Assembly (NCBI GenBank): GCA_019634955.1
Contig: JAHCAK010000029.1
Coordinates: forward strand, 1 to 52,742
Source: Burkholderiales bacterium
GTDB taxonomy: Bacteria > Pseudomonadota > Gammaproteobacteria > Burkholderiales > Usitatibacteraceae
Direction: 5' to 3'
DNA length: 52,742 nt
Part shown: positions 1 through 8,316 of the stretch, piece after piece
How positions within the stretch are numbered: the first letter of the stretch is position 1
Layout: the number at the start of each line of letters is the position of its first letter
Program-made: the position numbers and the translations under genes
The notes under the pieces: generated by a model
What the model was told of the DNA's origin: nothing
What the model saw: the letters and a program-made list of their open reading frames with translations, nothing else
Database searches by the model: none

Positions 1-1752
1 CATGCCGAGCAGGATGCGGGTGCCGTATTGCTGGCCGGCCTCCCAGCGGGCGAAGGGATCGCTGTCGTGCGCCATCAGGAAGGCGCGGGCCGCCGCATCC
101 TGGTCGTCCTTCACGATCACGGGCGCGGTGAAGCCGCGGTTCAGCGAGAGCACGGGCCGCGAGCCGACGCCCTCGAAGCGGAAGACCTGGCGCGCCTCGA
201 CCAGGCGGAGGACGTGGCTGGTGGCGGCGCGGCCGTCGACCGTGGTCGTGAGGTCGTCGCCCTGCGGCCCCAGGAGCCCGACCTCGAAGGGGATGACGAG
301 CGGCTGCTTCACCGGCTGGCCGGGGGTGGGGCTCGTCTCCTGCTCCAGGGTCAGCTCGAAGGCGCGGCCGGCCTCGTCCCAGTGGCCCGAGGCGGTGACG
401 GTGGGCGTGCCGGCCTGGCCGTACCAGCGCTTGAAGTCCGTGAGATCGACGCCGTTGGCGTCGGCCATGGCGGCGGCGAAGTCGTCGCAGGTGACGGCCT
501 GGCCGTCGTGGCGGGCGAAGTAGAGGTCCATGCCGTTGCGGAAGCCGTCGCGGCCCAGGAGCCGCTCGTACATCCGGATGACCTCGGCGCCCTTCTCGTA
601 GACCGTGGGTGTGTAGAAGTTGTTGATCTCGATGTAGCTCTCAGGGCGCACGGGGTGCGCGAGCGGACCGGCGTCCTCCGGGAACTGGGCGGCGCGCAGG
701 GCGCGCACGCTGGCGATCCGCTCCACGGGCGCCGAGCGCTGGTCGGCGCTGAACTCCTGATCGCGATAGACCGTGAGGCCCTCCTTCAACGACAGCTGGA
801 ACCAGTCGCGGCAGGTGACGCGGTTGCCGGTCCAGTTGTGGAAGTACTCGTGCGCGACGACGCGGTCGATCATCATGAAGTCCGTGTCGGTAGCGGTGTC
901 GGCGCGCGCCAGCACGTACTTCGTGTTGAAGATGTTGAGGCCCTTGTTCTCCATGGCCCCCATGTTGAAGTCGCCGACCGCGACGATCATGAAGCGGTCG
1001 AGGTCGAGCTCCAGCCCGAAGCGCTCCTCGTCCCAGCGCATGGCGCGCTTGAGGCACTGCATCGCGAAGCCCGCCTGGTCGAGCTTGCCGGGCTCCACGT
1101 ACACCTGCAGCAGCGCCTTGCGGCCCGACCGCGTGGTGAAGTGGTCCTCGTGGAGGTCGAGCTTCGCCGCCACCATCGCGAAGAGGTAGCAGGGCTTCGG
1201 GAACGGGTCCTCCCAGGTGGCGCGGTGCCGCCCGCCGTCCTCGTCGGCGGATTCGACGAGGTTGCCGTTGGCCAGCAGGTGGGGAAACTCGTCCTTCGCC
1301 GCGTGCAGCGTCACCCGGTAGGTGGCCATCACGTCCGGGCGGTCGGGGAACCAGGTGATGCAGCGGAATCCCTCGGCCTCGCACTGGGTGAAGAGCCCGT
1401 CCTTCGAGGCGTAGAAGCCCTCGAGCCGCGTGTTCTTCCACGGGTCGAAGCGAACGACGGTCTCGAGCGTGAAGGACTCCGGCACCTCCGCCACCCGCAG
1501 CTTCCCCTCCGCGACCGCGTAGCGGCCCTCGTCGAGCGCCGCGCCGTCGAGCGCCACCGACAGCAGCTCGTGGTGGGCGCCGTCGAGCAGCAGGGGGCCG
1601 CCGGCGCCCTCGGGATTGCGCCGAATCGCGAGCGTCGCGCGGACCGTCGCCCAGGGCCGGGCGATGTCCACGTCGATGGCGACGGTGTCGACGAGGTAGG
1701 CGGGCGGCGTGTACTCGGCGAGGCGGATGGTGCGGGAGGCGGGGTCGCGCAT
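1..1752 (-). CDS. pepN: Aminopeptidase N (M1 family), C-terminal part outside the window
   Basis: Zinc metallo-aminopeptidase that removes N-terminal residues from peptides in the cytoplasm. The 584 residues present run off the left edge; the family is about 870-900 residues, so the C-terminal helical domain is missing here. The exopeptidase motif GAMENKG lies at about residues 265-271. The zinc site is HEYFHNW, with H301, E302 and H305, followed by E324 in LKEGL, which fits HExxH-x18-E exactly. The ATG start lies 13 bases downstream of the helicase stop, so both are probably on one transcript. Codon use matches the neighbours. The family call is firm; only the end of the gene is unseen. Confidence 0.95.
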   Translation of the reverse strand, partial: MRDPASRTIRLAEYTPPAYLVDTVAIDVDIARPWATVRATLAIRRNPEGAGGPLLLDGAHHELLSVALDGAALDEGRYAVAEGKLRVAEVPESFTLETVVRFDPWKNTRLEGFYASKDGLFTQCEAEGFRCITWFPDRPDVMATYRVTLHAAKDEFPHLLANGNLVESADEDGGRHRATWEDPFPKPCYLFAMVAAKLDLHEDHFTTRSGRKALLQVYVEPGKLDQAGFAMQCLKRAMRWDEERFGLELDLDRFMIVAVGDFNMGAMENKGLNIFNTKYVLARADTATDTDFMMIDRVVAHEYFHNWTGNRVTCRDWFQLSLKEGLTVYRDQEFSADQRSAPVERIASVRALRAAQFPEDAGPLAHPVRPESYIEINNFYTPTVYEKGAEVIRMYERLLGRDGFRNGMDLYFARHDGQAVTCDDFAAAMADANGVDLTDFKRWYGQAGTPTVTASGHWDEAGRAFELTLEQETSPTPGQPVKQPLVIPFEVGLLGPQGDDLTTTVDGRAATSHVLRLVEARQVFRFEGVGSRPVLSLNRGFTAPVIVKDDQDAAARAFLMAHDSDPFARWEAGQQYGTRILLGM

Positions 1753-1765
1753 CGCGAGGCGCGCC

Positions 1766-3298
1766 TCAGGCGGCCTTGCGGCGGAACAGCGCCGGCACGC
1801 CGTGGCTGGGCTTCTTCCTCACCGGCGCCTCGTCGGGCTGCTCGACGGGCTTCGCGTCCGCCGCGGGCTCGTAGGGCTTGGAGAAATCCATGTCGCCGGC
1901 GGCCGGCTTCGGCTCGGGGCGGGGCGGGCGGGACTCGGCCCGCTTCTCCTCGCGGGGCGGGCGGGTCTCGGCGCGGCTTTCTTCGCGGGGCGGGCGGGAC
2001 TCGGGGCGCTTCTCGCCACGCGGCGGGCGGCTGCGCTCGCCGCCGCGGCCGCCACGGCCACGGCCGCGCTCGCCGCGCGTATCCGGCGCCTCGTCGGGAT
2101 AGGAGGCCGCACGGGTGCCGTCGAAGCCGGGCACGGGGCGGATCTCGATCTTCTTCTTGATGAGCGCCTCGACGGCCGCGAACATCGGGCGGTCCTCGGC
2201 GCAGACGATGGTGATGGCCTCGCCCTCCATGCCCGCGCGGCCGGTGCGGCCGATGCGGTGCACGTAGTCCTCCGCCACCGTGGGCAGGTCGAAGTTCACG
2301 ACGTGCGGCAGCGCCTCGATATCGAGGCCGCGCGCGGCGATGTCGGTGGCCACCAGCACGCGCACCTTGTTCGCCTTGAAGCTCTCGAGGGCCTCGATGC
2401 GCGCGTTCTGGCTCTTGTTGCCGTGGATGGCGGCGGCGTTGATGCCGTCGCGCTCGAGCTGGTAGGCGAGGCGGTTGGCGCCGTGCTTGGTCTTGCAGAA
2501 GACGAGCACCTGCTCCCAGTTGTTCGACTTCACGAGGTGCGAGAGGAGCTCGCGCTTCCTCTTCGACTCCACCATGTGCGCCCACTGGGTCACGGACTCG
2601 GCCGGCGTGTTGCGGCGCGCGACCTCGACCGTCTGCGGGTCCTTCAGGAACTGCGCCGAGAGCTTGCGGATCTCGTCCGAGAAGGTCGCGGAGAAGAGCA
2701 GCGTCTGCCGCGAGCCCGGGATCATGTTGATGATGCGCTTGATGTCCGGGATGAAGCCCATGTCGAGCATGCGGTCGGCCTCGTCCAGGACGAGGATCTG
2801 GACCGTGCGCAGGTCGACCGCCTTCTGGCCCACGAGGTCGAGGAGCCGCCCGGGGGTGGCCACGAGGATCTCGACGCCCTTGCGCATCTCCTGGATCTGC
2901 GGGTTGATGTTCACGCCGCCGTAGACCACGAAGGGCTTGAGCGGGATGTGCTTGCCGTAGGTCTTCACGCTCTCGTAGACCTGGATGGCCAGCTCGCGCG
3001 TCGGCGTGAGGATGAGGCAGCGCACCGGGTGCAGGGCCGGGGAGAAGCTCTTGCTCGCGAAGGGCGCCAGCCGCTGCAGAAGCGGCAGGGTGAAGCCGGC
3101 GGTCTTGCCGGTGCCCGTCTGGGCGGCGCCGAGCAGGTCGCGCCCGGAGAGCACCACGGGGATCGCCTGCGTCTGGATGGGGGTGGGTTCGGTATAGCCT
3201 TGTTCCGCGACGGCGCGGACCAGCTCGGGCAGGAGCCCGAGACTTTCGAAAGCCTGGCTGATGGTCATCTCCTGAAGGTAGTCGGCCTGGAAGGACAT
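1766..3298 (-). CDS. rhlE: DEAD-box RNA helicase, RhlE-like
   Basis: ATP-dependent RNA helicase of the type that acts on ribosome assembly and mRNA turnover. Motifs appear in order: a Q motif around residues 16-45, Walker A AQTGTGKT (59-66), PTREL, DEAD (172-175), SAT (203-205), and [10 protein letters not shown] in the second RecA domain. The core ends near residue 390. A disordered tail follows, with RG-rich sequence and then 11-residue units starting RPPR, encoded by a 33-bp tandem repeat. Such basic tails usually bind RNA (inference). The start at 3298 has GAGGG upstream; the in-frame ATG ten codons later has its purines too close. RhlE is preferred over SrmB or DbpA because of the motif spacing and tail. 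Confidence 0.93.
   Translation of the reverse strand: MSFQADYLQEMTISQAFESLGLLPELVRAVAEQGYTEPTPIQTQAIPVVLSGRDLLGAAQTGTGKTAGFTLPLLQRLAPFASKSFSPALHPVRCLILTPTRELAIQVYESVKTYGKHIPLKPFVVYGGVNINPQIQEMRKGVEILVATPGRLLDLVGQKAVDLRTVQILVLDEADRMLDMGFIPDIKRIINMIPGSRQTLLFSATFSDEIRKLSAQFLKDPQTVEVARRNTPAESVTQWAHMVESKRKRELLSHLVKSNNWEQVLVFCKTKHGANRLAYQLERDGINAAAIHGNKSQNARIEALESFKANKVRVLVATDIAARGLDIEALPHVVNFDLPTVAEDYVHRIGRTGRAGMEGEAITIVCAEDRPMFAAVEALIKKKIEIRPVPGFDGTRAASYPDEAPDTRGERGRGRGGRGGERSRPPRGEKRPESRPPREESRAETRPPREEKRAESRPPRPEPKPAAGDMDFSKPYEPAADAKPVEQPDEAPVRKKPSHGVPALFRRKAA
1921..2031 (-). repeat. 33-bp tandem repeat inside the helicase tail
   Basis: GGGGCGGGCGGG recurs on the plus strand at 1921, 1954 and 1987, with a diverged copy at 2020, giving an exact period of 33 bp. 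Read on the minus strand, each unit encodes 11 residues starting RPPR and followed by acidic and basic residues, so copy number can change without breaking the helicase frame. Confidence 0.85.
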
Positions 3299-3437
3299 TG
3301 CGCCCTCGACCGGTTCAGGCAGATGCAGCGTGCTGCGTTGGGAAGTCCGCGCCTCGTGGGCTTGCGGTGGGGCTTGAAGCGCTAACCGGTTGAAGCGCCT
3401 CGAAAACCTTGGACGCGCATTCTACCGGAAATGGCCC

Positions 3438-3488
3438 GGGACTGTCCCCGAATTTGGGGACGGTCCCCAAAGTCCGGCCACAGCCCCC
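3438..3488. repeat. GGGGACTGTCCCC-type palindromic repeat, copy 1
   Basis: Two nested palindromes, GGGACTGTCCCC and GGGGACGGTCCCC, are joined by GAATTT and followed by ACAGCCCCC. The copy sits just past the 3' end of the NnrU gene. A second copy with the same order of parts lies at 34113-34175. Repeats with this core are scattered in many betaproteobacterial genomes (established knowledge). Here it probably acts as a transcription stop (inference). Confidence 0.75.
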
Positions 3489-3494
3489 ATCGAG

Positions 3495-4175
3495 TTAGTA
3501 GGCCCTCACACCAAATAGCCACGGGTGGGCCAGGACGATCACGGCATAGAGAACCAGCCCCACCGCGACCCGCTTCACGCCGATCTCGCCCCAGGAGAGG
3601 CGGTTCCGCCCCTCCACGATCGCCGTGAACGGCACATTGGAGGTCACTGCCGCGAACCGTGCCCACTCCGCCCCCAGTGAATCGGCCTTGCGGGCGTCGA
3701 TGAGGCGAGTGCCGGCCAGCGCCAGCACCACGAAGCTCCCGAAGAAGACGAGCGAGGCCGCATCTCCCCGCGCCAGGGCGTGCACACCGGCCCACAGCGC
3801 GATTCCCCACATCACCGGGTGGCGGGTCACGCGGATGATCCCCCGCGCCGGCTCCTCCGCCTTCAGCGCCCCCGCCTGCCCCACGGCCGACGGGTTCCGC
3901 GACATCACGCCCGCGGCCACCAGGATCAGGGCGAACGGCATCACCACCAGCGGCCAGAGCTTCACCCCGGGGACCTGCCACAGCACGATCTGCGGCGCGC
4001 GCCCGTAGGCCCAGGCCATCCAGCCGATGGTGATGAACGACACGGCCGAGTAGGCGCCCAGGTAGGCCTTCTCCCCGATCGACTCCACCAGCGGCTTGCG
4101 CAGGGGCGTGCTGGTCACGAAGTGCGTGGCGAGGAATACGAGGGAAGCGAGGGCGAGGTGGGCGATGGGATCCAT
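3495..4175 (-). CDS. NnrU-family integral membrane protein
   Basis: Polytopic inner-membrane protein of 226 residues with about six hydrophobic segments. The stretch VTRHPVMWGIALWAGVHALARG matches the NnrU/isoprenylcysteine-methyltransferase-like fold, with the conserved RHP motif. NnrU was named from nitrite and nitric oxide reductase clusters, but many homologues have no denitrification neighbours, and none are seen here, so a nitrogen role is not supported. The gene lies 12 bases downstream of the peptide-binding receptor gene on the same strand. Its 3' end is followed at once by a GGGGACTGTCCCC-type repeat. Confidence 0.85.
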   Translation of the reverse strand: MDPIAHLALASLVFLATHFVTSTPLRKPLVESIGEKAYLGAYSAVSFITIGWMAWAYGRAPQIVLWQVPGVKLWPLVVMPFALILVAAGVMSRNPSAVGQAGALKAEEPARGIIRVTRHPVMWGIALWAGVHALARGDAASLVFFGSFVVLALAGTRLIDARKADSLGAEWARFAAVTSNVPFTAIVEGRNRLSWGEIGVKRVAVGLVLYAVIVLAHPWLFGVRAY

Positions 4176-4187
4176 TCGGGGCGCGCC

Positions 4188-5993
4188 TCAGCGCGGGAGC
4201 TTTGCGAGATCGATGTCGATGTACTTCCAGAAGTTGTTGCTCTGCACCGCCGGCCGCCGGTAGCCCACCACCCACGGATACCAGAGGTCCGTGAGGATGC
4301 GGTGCGTGTTCACCTTCCACGGCGCGTAGGCCACCACGAGCCGCGTCATCTCCTGGTAGAGCCTCGTGCGCTCGGGCCCGTCCGGGAGCACGCGCGCCTG
4401 CTCGTAGAGCCGGTCGTAGGCGTCCAGGCGGAAGCGCGCGCGGTTGCCCTTGAATCCCGAGTTGGGGCCGTAAAGCACCGAGAGCCACGTATCGGCGTCG
4501 GGCGAGGAGGCCGCGCCCCCCAGCTGCCACATCATGAGCTTGCCGGCGTTGGATTCCTTCAGCAGGTCCGGCCACTTGGCCTTCTTGAACGTCATCCGGA
4601 GGCCCACGTCGTCCATGCTGCGCTTCCACAGCTCGTCGATCTGCTGGTCGCGCGCGCTGGGCGTCGAGGCGTTCTCCAGCACCAGCGGGCGGCCGTCGGG
4701 CTGCTCGCGGTAGCCGTCGCCGTCCCGGTCGAGGTAGCCGTACATGTCCAGGAGCGCCCGCGCCTTGGCCACGCTGTACTCGTTGGCGGTGGTGCGGAAA
4801 TCCGGGTCGTAGCCCGCCACGCCCGGGCTGTAGGGCGTGTGGGCGGGGATCGCCTGCCCCTTGCGGACGATCGCGATCTCGTCCTTCGTGTTGTAGGCGA
4901 GCGAGATGGCGCGCCGCAGGGCCACCTTCTCGGGCGTGTAGCCGCCGACCAGCGGGTCTTCCATGTTGAAGTAGGCGAAGGTGAGGTCGAGCCCCGGCAC
5001 CTGTCCCATCTGGATGCCTCGCCGGCGCAGGTTGGCCGCGAGCTGGTTGCCCGGCCAACCCGTGTTCGCGAACTCCGAGGGCGCCTCGAAGAGGAGGTCG
5101 TGCTCCTCGTTGAGGAAGGCGAGCCAGCGCGGCTGTGTCTCCTCGACGATGTACACCTCGACCCGGCCCACCTGCGGCAGGCGCTTGCCCTTCTGCGTGG
5201 CCAGGATCGCCTCGCCCTCCGCGTCGCCGGCCCGCGGCTCGCCGTCGAAGAACTCCTCGCGGAAGCCGGGGTTCGCCTCGAACACGATCTTCGAGGAGCG
5301 CTTCCAGTAGCCGAGGCGGTAGGGGCCGGTGCCGACCGGGTGCGAGCCGATGTCGTCCCCGTAGCGCTCCACCACCTCGCGCGCCACGGCGCAGGAGACG
5401 CGGCAATCCGCCAGGTTGTAGATGAAGACGTAGTAGGGCTTGGTGAGCCGGATCTGGAGCGTGTAGCGGTCCAGCACCTTCAGGCCCTCGATCGGCGCGT
5501 CGTAGTCGAAGCGGTTGGCCTTGCGCGCCTTCGCGAGCGCCTCGTCCGAGCCGGCGATGATGCCTTCCACCTCCGCGAGCAGCGGCGCGGCGAGCTTCGG
5601 GTCCATCAGCCGCTTGATCGAGTAGGCGTAGTCCTCGGCCACGAGCTCGCGCTTCTGCCCGCCGAAGGCCGGGTCGTCGGCGAAGAAGATGCCGGGCTTC
5701 ACGCGCAGGGTATAGGTGAGGCCGTCGGCGCTGATCTCCGGCAGCGCGGCGAGGGTGTTGGGCTTGAGCTTCAGCGGCCGCGCGAGGTAGTCGTACTTGA
5801 GGGGCGCGTCGAACATCGCCGAGTTGAGGATGTTCGAGTAGAGGTCGCTGATCTTCTGCGGGTCGAAGGAGGTCTCCGCGATGGGAAAGGCGTAGCGGAA
5901 GACCTTGTTCCGGTCGGCCGCGGGGGCGGGGAGGGAGGCGGCGAGGAGGGCCGTGGCGAGGGCGGCGGCCCGGAGGGCGCGGAAGGCGATCAT
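4188..5993 (-). CDS. Periplasmic oligopeptide-binding protein (SBP_bac_5 / DppA-OppA family)
   Basis: Extracellular solute-binding component of a peptide ABC transporter, 601 residues. It begins with a classic Sec signal (RALRAAALATALLAASLPAPA, cleavage near AAD). The mature part has SBP_5 features: a start like FRYAFPIAETSFDPQ, a stretch HPVGTGPYRLGYWKR, and DTWLSVLYGPNSGFKGNRARF near the C-terminus. No permease or ATPase gene is beside it, so it probably serves a transporter encoded elsewhere. The pattern resembles receptors annotated as 'ABC transporter substrate-binding protein' in betaproteobacteria. The ligand cannot be told from sequence. It is followed 12 bases later by the NnrU-family gene. 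Confidence 0.92.
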   Translation of the reverse strand: MIAFRALRAAALATALLAASLPAPAADRNKVFRYAFPIAETSFDPQKISDLYSNILNSAMFDAPLKYDYLARPLKLKPNTLAALPEISADGLTYTLRVKPGIFFADDPAFGGQKRELVAEDYAYSIKRLMDPKLAAPLLAEVEGIIAGSDEALAKARKANRFDYDAPIEGLKVLDRYTLQIRLTKPYYVFIYNLADCRVSCAVAREVVERYGDDIGSHPVGTGPYRLGYWKRSSKIVFEANPGFREEFFDGEPRAGDAEGEAILATQKGKRLPQVGRVEVYIVEETQPRWLAFLNEEHDLLFEAPSEFANTGWPGNQLAANLRRRGIQMGQVPGLDLTFAYFNMEDPLVGGYTPEKVALRRAISLAYNTKDEIAIVRKGQAIPAHTPYSPGVAGYDPDFRTTANEYSVAKARALLDMYGYLDRDGDGYREQPDGRPLVLENASTPSARDQQIDELWKRSMDDVGLRMTFKKAKWPDLLKESNAGKLMMWQLGGAASSPDADTWLSVLYGPNSGFKGNRARFRLDAYDRLYEQARVLPDGPERTRLYQEMTRLVVAYAPWKVNTHRILTDLWYPWVVGYRRPAVQSNNFWKYIDIDLAKLPR

Positions 5994-6257
5994 GCCCGCA
6001 TTATCTCGCGGCCACGCGAAATCGCGGATTCAGGGATCCGATTTCGGGTCGCGGTCCAGCTGCCCGCGCTGCTATTGATCGGCCCGTCCCGATCCACCGC
6101 GCCTCCCGACCGGAACAGCCGGTTCGTGGGGACTTGTCTCCGCGCCCTGTCATCGCTCCTCACCGAGGCGTTCCGCATGAAGGCCGTCGACGTGCTCGCC
6201 GACGCCCTCGCCTGGCAACTGGCGGTCATCGGAACCGCAGGCGGGCCGGCTGGCGTG

Positions 6258-6297
6258 TTTCCATGGAAAGAATGTGTAATAATACTTTCCATGAAAG
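6258..6297 (+). promoter_or_regulatory. Paired palindromic operator with AT-rich -10 for the Xre-RES operon
   Basis: TTTCCATGGAAA at 6258-6269 is a perfect 12-bp palindrome. CTTTCCATGAAAG at 6285-6297 is a near-copy of it. The two centres are about 27-28 bp apart, and the AT-rich stretch TAATAAT (6277-6283), a good -10 element, lies between them. Two palindromes flanking a -10 just ahead of an antitoxin gene are what negative autoregulation by a dimeric Xre repressor requires (inference). The second palindrome overlaps the first possible start codon at 6291. Confidence 0.65.
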
Positions 6298-6677
6298 GCA
6301 AGCGCCTTCCCGCCCCAAGCCCCGCCCCGGAGGAGGGCCCCGTGCTCTCCAAGGCGGTCGTGCGCGCGGCGGGGCTCCTTGGGCTCACGCAGCGCCAGCT
6401 CGCAGAAGTCCTGGGCGTGTCCGAACCCACGGCGTCGCGCCTGGCGGCCGGCACCTACGTGCTCTCGCCCGCCCGCGCCAAGGAGTGGGAGCTGGCTCTT
6501 CTCTTCGTGCGCCTGTACCGCTCGCTCGACGCCATCTGGGGGCGGGAGGAATCGGCGCGCAAGTGGCTGCGCAGCCCCAACACGGCGCTCCACGCCTCGC
6601 CCGTCGAGCTGATCGGCTCCATCCAGGGCCTCGTGCGCGTGGTGGGCTACCTCGACAGTGCGCGCGGTCGCCTCTAG
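6291..6677 (+). CDS. Xre/MbcA/ParS-type antitoxin (DUF2384)
   Basis: Antitoxin and likely repressor of a RES-type toxin-antitoxin pair. The N-terminal half is a helix-turn-helix (GLTQRQLAEVLGVSEPTASRL). The C-terminal half is the toxin-binding DUF2384 domain (WLRSPNTALHASPVELI and then the terminal helix). There are two possible starts. ATG 6291 has no ribosome-binding site and would be leaderless from the -10 at 6277. GTG 6342 follows a strong GGAGGAGGG at 6329-6337 and would give a 111-residue protein that still holds both domains. The longer form is listed, but the shorter may be the true one. The gene overlaps the toxin start by 20 bases. Confidence 0.88.
   Translation: MKGKRLPAPSPAPEEGPVLSKAVVRAAGLLGLTQRQLAEVLGVSEPTASRLAAGTYVLSPARAKEWELALLFVRLYRSLDAIWGREESARKWLRSPNTALHASPVELIGSIQGLVRVVGYLDSARGRL
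6329..6344 (+). promoter_or_regulatory. Strong Shine-Dalgarno and alternative GTG start of the Xre antitoxin
   Basis: GGAGGAGGG at 6329-6337 lies 5-8 bases ahead of an in-frame GTG at 6342. The upstream ATG at 6291 has no comparable site. The sequence therefore favours initiation at 6342, or both starts being used. Confidence 0.5.
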
Positions 6678-7374
6678 CGCGAGGGCCTTCTCGCTGAAGC
6701 CCTGGCGCGCGGTGGAGGCGCAGCACCGGGTCGCCACCATGCCGCTCGTCGATTCGCTCGAGGAGCAGCTCGTGCTGGAGAAGCTCCTCGAGGAGTCGAA
6801 GCCGCCGCTGCCCAAGGAGGCCGAGGGGTTGCACTGGCTCCTCTTCACGCCGTTCCGCTATCCGCCTCCGCCGGGTGGCAGCCGCTTCCGCGGCGAGCAC
6901 GATGCGGGCGTGTTCTACGCGGCCGATTCGCTCGAGACGGCCTGTGCGGAGCTGGGCTACTGGCGCTGGCGGCACCTGCGGGAATCCCCCGCGATGGACC
7001 ACATTCCGACGCGCGCGCAGACCGTGTTCCAGGTTGCCGTGAGGGCCAGGGGCATCGACCTGCGCACGGAGCCCTTCCTGCGGTCGCGGGCCAAGTGGAC
7101 GAGCTCCGACGACTACACGGCCACGCAGAAGCTGGGGCGCGACGCGCGCAAGGCCGGGCTGGGACTCATCCGCTACGAGTCGGTTCGCGACCCCCAGCAT
7201 CGCGGCTGCGTGGCCGTGATGAGCCCCGCCGCCTTCGCCCGCAAGGCGCCGATCGCCACGCAGACCTGGCACCTCTCCGTCTTCCGCGAGCGGGTGGTGT
7301 GGCGCCGCGACGATCCCCTCGATCCCCTCTCCCTCGAATTCTCCCCTCTCCGTTGGGAGAGGGGTCGGGGGTGA
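6658..7374 (+). CDS. RES-domain toxin
   Basis: Toxin of a Xre-RES pair. Characterised RES toxins degrade or modify NAD+ and arrest growth (established for the family). The domain is evident from PWRAVEAQHRVATM, then FRYPPPPGGSRFRG with the conserved arginines, and GVFYAADSLETACAELGYWR, which carries the expected Y and E. The start is GTG 6658, overlapping the antitoxin stop by 20 bases, so translation is probably coupled. The last dozen codons, including the TGA, lie inside a 37-bp palindromic element. The native C-terminus has therefore been replaced or extended by repeat-derived residues (SPLRWERGRG). Confidence 0.9.
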   Translation: MRAVASSARAFSLKPWRAVEAQHRVATMPLVDSLEEQLVLEKLLEESKPPLPKEAEGLHWLLFTPFRYPPPPGGSRFRGEHDAGVFYAADSLETACAELGYWRWRHLRESPAMDHIPTRAQTVFQVAVRARGIDLRTEPFLRSRAKWTSSDDYTATQKLGRDARKAGLGLIRYESVRDPQHRGCVAVMSPAAFARKAPIATQTWHLSVFRERVVWRRDDPLDPLSLEFSPLRWERGRG

Positions 7375-7377
7375 GGG
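7341..7377 (+). repeat. 37-bp palindromic element, copy 1 (supplies the RES toxin stop)
   Basis: Begins CTCCCCTCTCC, has the palindromic core CTCCGTTGGGAG and ends GGGGGTGAGGG. It is read as the last residues and TGA stop of the RES gene. It matches copies at 7385, 12472 (reverse) and 13659 (reverse) over all 37 bases apart from a few substitutions. Confidence 0.9.
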
Positions 7378-7384
7378 TGCGTTT

Positions 7385-7421
7385 CTCCCCTCTCCCTTGG
7401 GAGAGGGGCCGGGGGTGAGGG
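7385..7421 (+). repeat. 37-bp palindromic element, copy 2 (tandem)
   Basis: Same 37-bp unit as copy 1, in the same orientation, separated from it by 7 bases. Its core TCTCCCTTGGGAGA is fully palindromic. It lies between the converging RES and PIN genes and could form a hairpin in transcripts from either side. Confidence 0.9.
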
Positions 7422-7451
7422 TCGGTGTTCCCTCTACCCGGTGAACTGGCT

Positions 7452-7880
7452 TCAGATAGCAAGCAACCGGTCGACAAACTCCGCCATTCCCATCACTGGG
7501 CACAGCCCCGGTGATCCATTGAGTGCGAGCAAATCGCGATCACCCGAAACGAGCGCCCGCGCCCTGCCAGCAACGGCCAACTGCAGGAACGGAACGTCCG
7601 CCGGGTCGCGACACCGCGGAACGGCGGGAGGCGGCTCGGGGATGCGCACCGCCTGGACCCAGGGAAGGTAGTCCGCCAGCAGGTCCTCCCGCTCCGCCGC
7701 CGTGAGCCCGAACTTGGGATAGCCCAGCGCCAGAATGAGTTCCTGCGCGGTGGCGTTGCTGGCCAAGGGGACGAAGCGCTGCGCCTGCCAGCCGTGCCGG
7801 ATGCGTTCGGCCGAGTCGCCGGCGAAGAGCAGGACCGACAGGACGACGTTGGTATCCAGGACCACTCGCGACGATGTCAT
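7452..7880 (-). CDS. PIN-domain toxin (COG1569-type VapC-like ribonuclease)
   Basis: Predicted endoribonuclease of a type II toxin-antitoxin pair, 142 residues. The PIN acidic residues are visible: D9 in VVLDTNVVLS, a glutamate in ATAQELILAL, an aspartate in CRDPADVPFLQLA, and SGDRDLL near the end. The spacing fits the 'putative toxin-antitoxin system toxin component, PIN family' group. The start chosen is ATG 7880, which puts LDTN at the usual place; a longer ORF from 8051 would add an unrelated N-terminus. The AbrB-type antitoxin gene ends 56 bases upstream on the same strand. The gene converges on the RES operon, with the tandem palindromes between them. Confidence 0.88.
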   Translation of the reverse strand: MTSSRVVLDTNVVLSVLLFAGDSAERIRHGWQAQRFVPLASNATAQELILALGYPKFGLTAAEREDLLADYLPWVQAVRIPEPPPAVPRCRDPADVPFLQLAVAGRARALVSGDRDLLALNGSPGLCPVMGMAEFVDRLLAI

Positions 7881-7936
7881 GAGCGAAGCTCGCCTGCGGG
7901 GACTCGAGGCCGTCAAGCGGCGAACAGGGCCACCCG

Positions 7937-8254
7937 TCAGGTGCGACGCCGTGTCTTCGGCTTGGAATGTGTCTTGGCAGACCGTCGTTTCGTCGCGTAC
8001 CGGGCGGAGGGCTCCGCAACTTCCGATGTGGTGCCCTCCTTCCGCGCCCAACGCACTGCACCCGCGACGTCCGCATCCGTGAGACCCAAGCTGGCGAGCT
8101 TGGCGCGCACCGCGTCGCCGCGAAGGATGCGAACCGGGGTCAGCACGATCTGCCCCTCGCGCACTTCCACGTCGAAGTACTCCGTGGCAGCGACGGACTC
8201 GACCACGCTCTTGGGGAGGGTGAGCTGGTTCTTGGAGGTGAGCTTGGCGAGCAT
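7937..8254 (-). CDS. AbrB/MazE-type antitoxin
   Basis: Swapped-hairpin DNA-binding antitoxin of 105 residues. The N-terminal 45 residues (LAKLTSKNQLTLPKSVV, then YFDVEVREGQIVLTPV) are a SpoVT-AbrB domain. A helical linker and a basic lysine/arginine-rich tail (TKRRSAKTHSKPKTRRR) follow. The basic tail is longer than in many relatives. A perfect palindrome overlapping the promoter, 14 bases upstream, is the likely operator. It sits directly upstream of the PIN toxin, which is the standard antitoxin-first order. Confidence 0.87.
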   Translation of the reverse strand: MLAKLTSKNQLTLPKSVVESVAATEYFDVEVREGQIVLTPVRILRGDAVRAKLASLGLTDADVAGAVRWARKEGTTSEVAEPSARYATKRRSAKTHSKPKTRRRT

Positions 8255-8267
8255 GGCTTTGCCTTGA

Positions 8268-8287
8268 AGTAAGGAATCCTTACTATA
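8268..8287 (-). promoter_or_regulatory. Palindromic operator and -10 of the AbrB-PIN operon
   Basis: AGTAAGGA (8268-8275) and TCCTTACT (8277-8284) form a perfect inverted repeat with a one-base centre. On the minus strand TATAGT (8287-8282) overlaps it and is a good -10 match. The centre lies about 22 bases ahead of the antitoxin ATG. I find no clear -35. Repression by the AbrB-type protein is inferred. Confidence 0.6.
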
Positions 8288-8316
8288 GTGGAGTTGGGAT
8301 CGACCGTGGGACGAGG

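Noticed and set aside
28-2160. A 710-codon plus-strand frame opposite pepN and the helicase
   Set aside because: Lies opposite sequences with perfect zinc-peptidase and helicase motifs; composition is typical of a GC-rich shadow frame.
6115-6150. A third GGGGACTGTCCCC-type repeat
   Set aside because: TGGGGACTTGTCTCC here is imperfect and lacks the paired partner seen at the other two sites.
3780-6290. Upstream part of the long plus-strand frame that ends in the Xre antitoxin
   Set aside because: It is the antisense of the peptide-receptor gene. Only the part after 6291 has antitoxin features and its own operator.
7341-7421. A minimal CRISPR array of two repeats
   Set aside because: The two 37-bp units are separated by only 7 bases, and the same unit occurs inside uvrA. 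There are no cas genes.
7881-8051. A longer N-terminus for the PIN toxin from 8051
   Set aside because: It would overlap the antitoxin gene and put an unrelated 57-residue leader before the conserved VVLDTN start.
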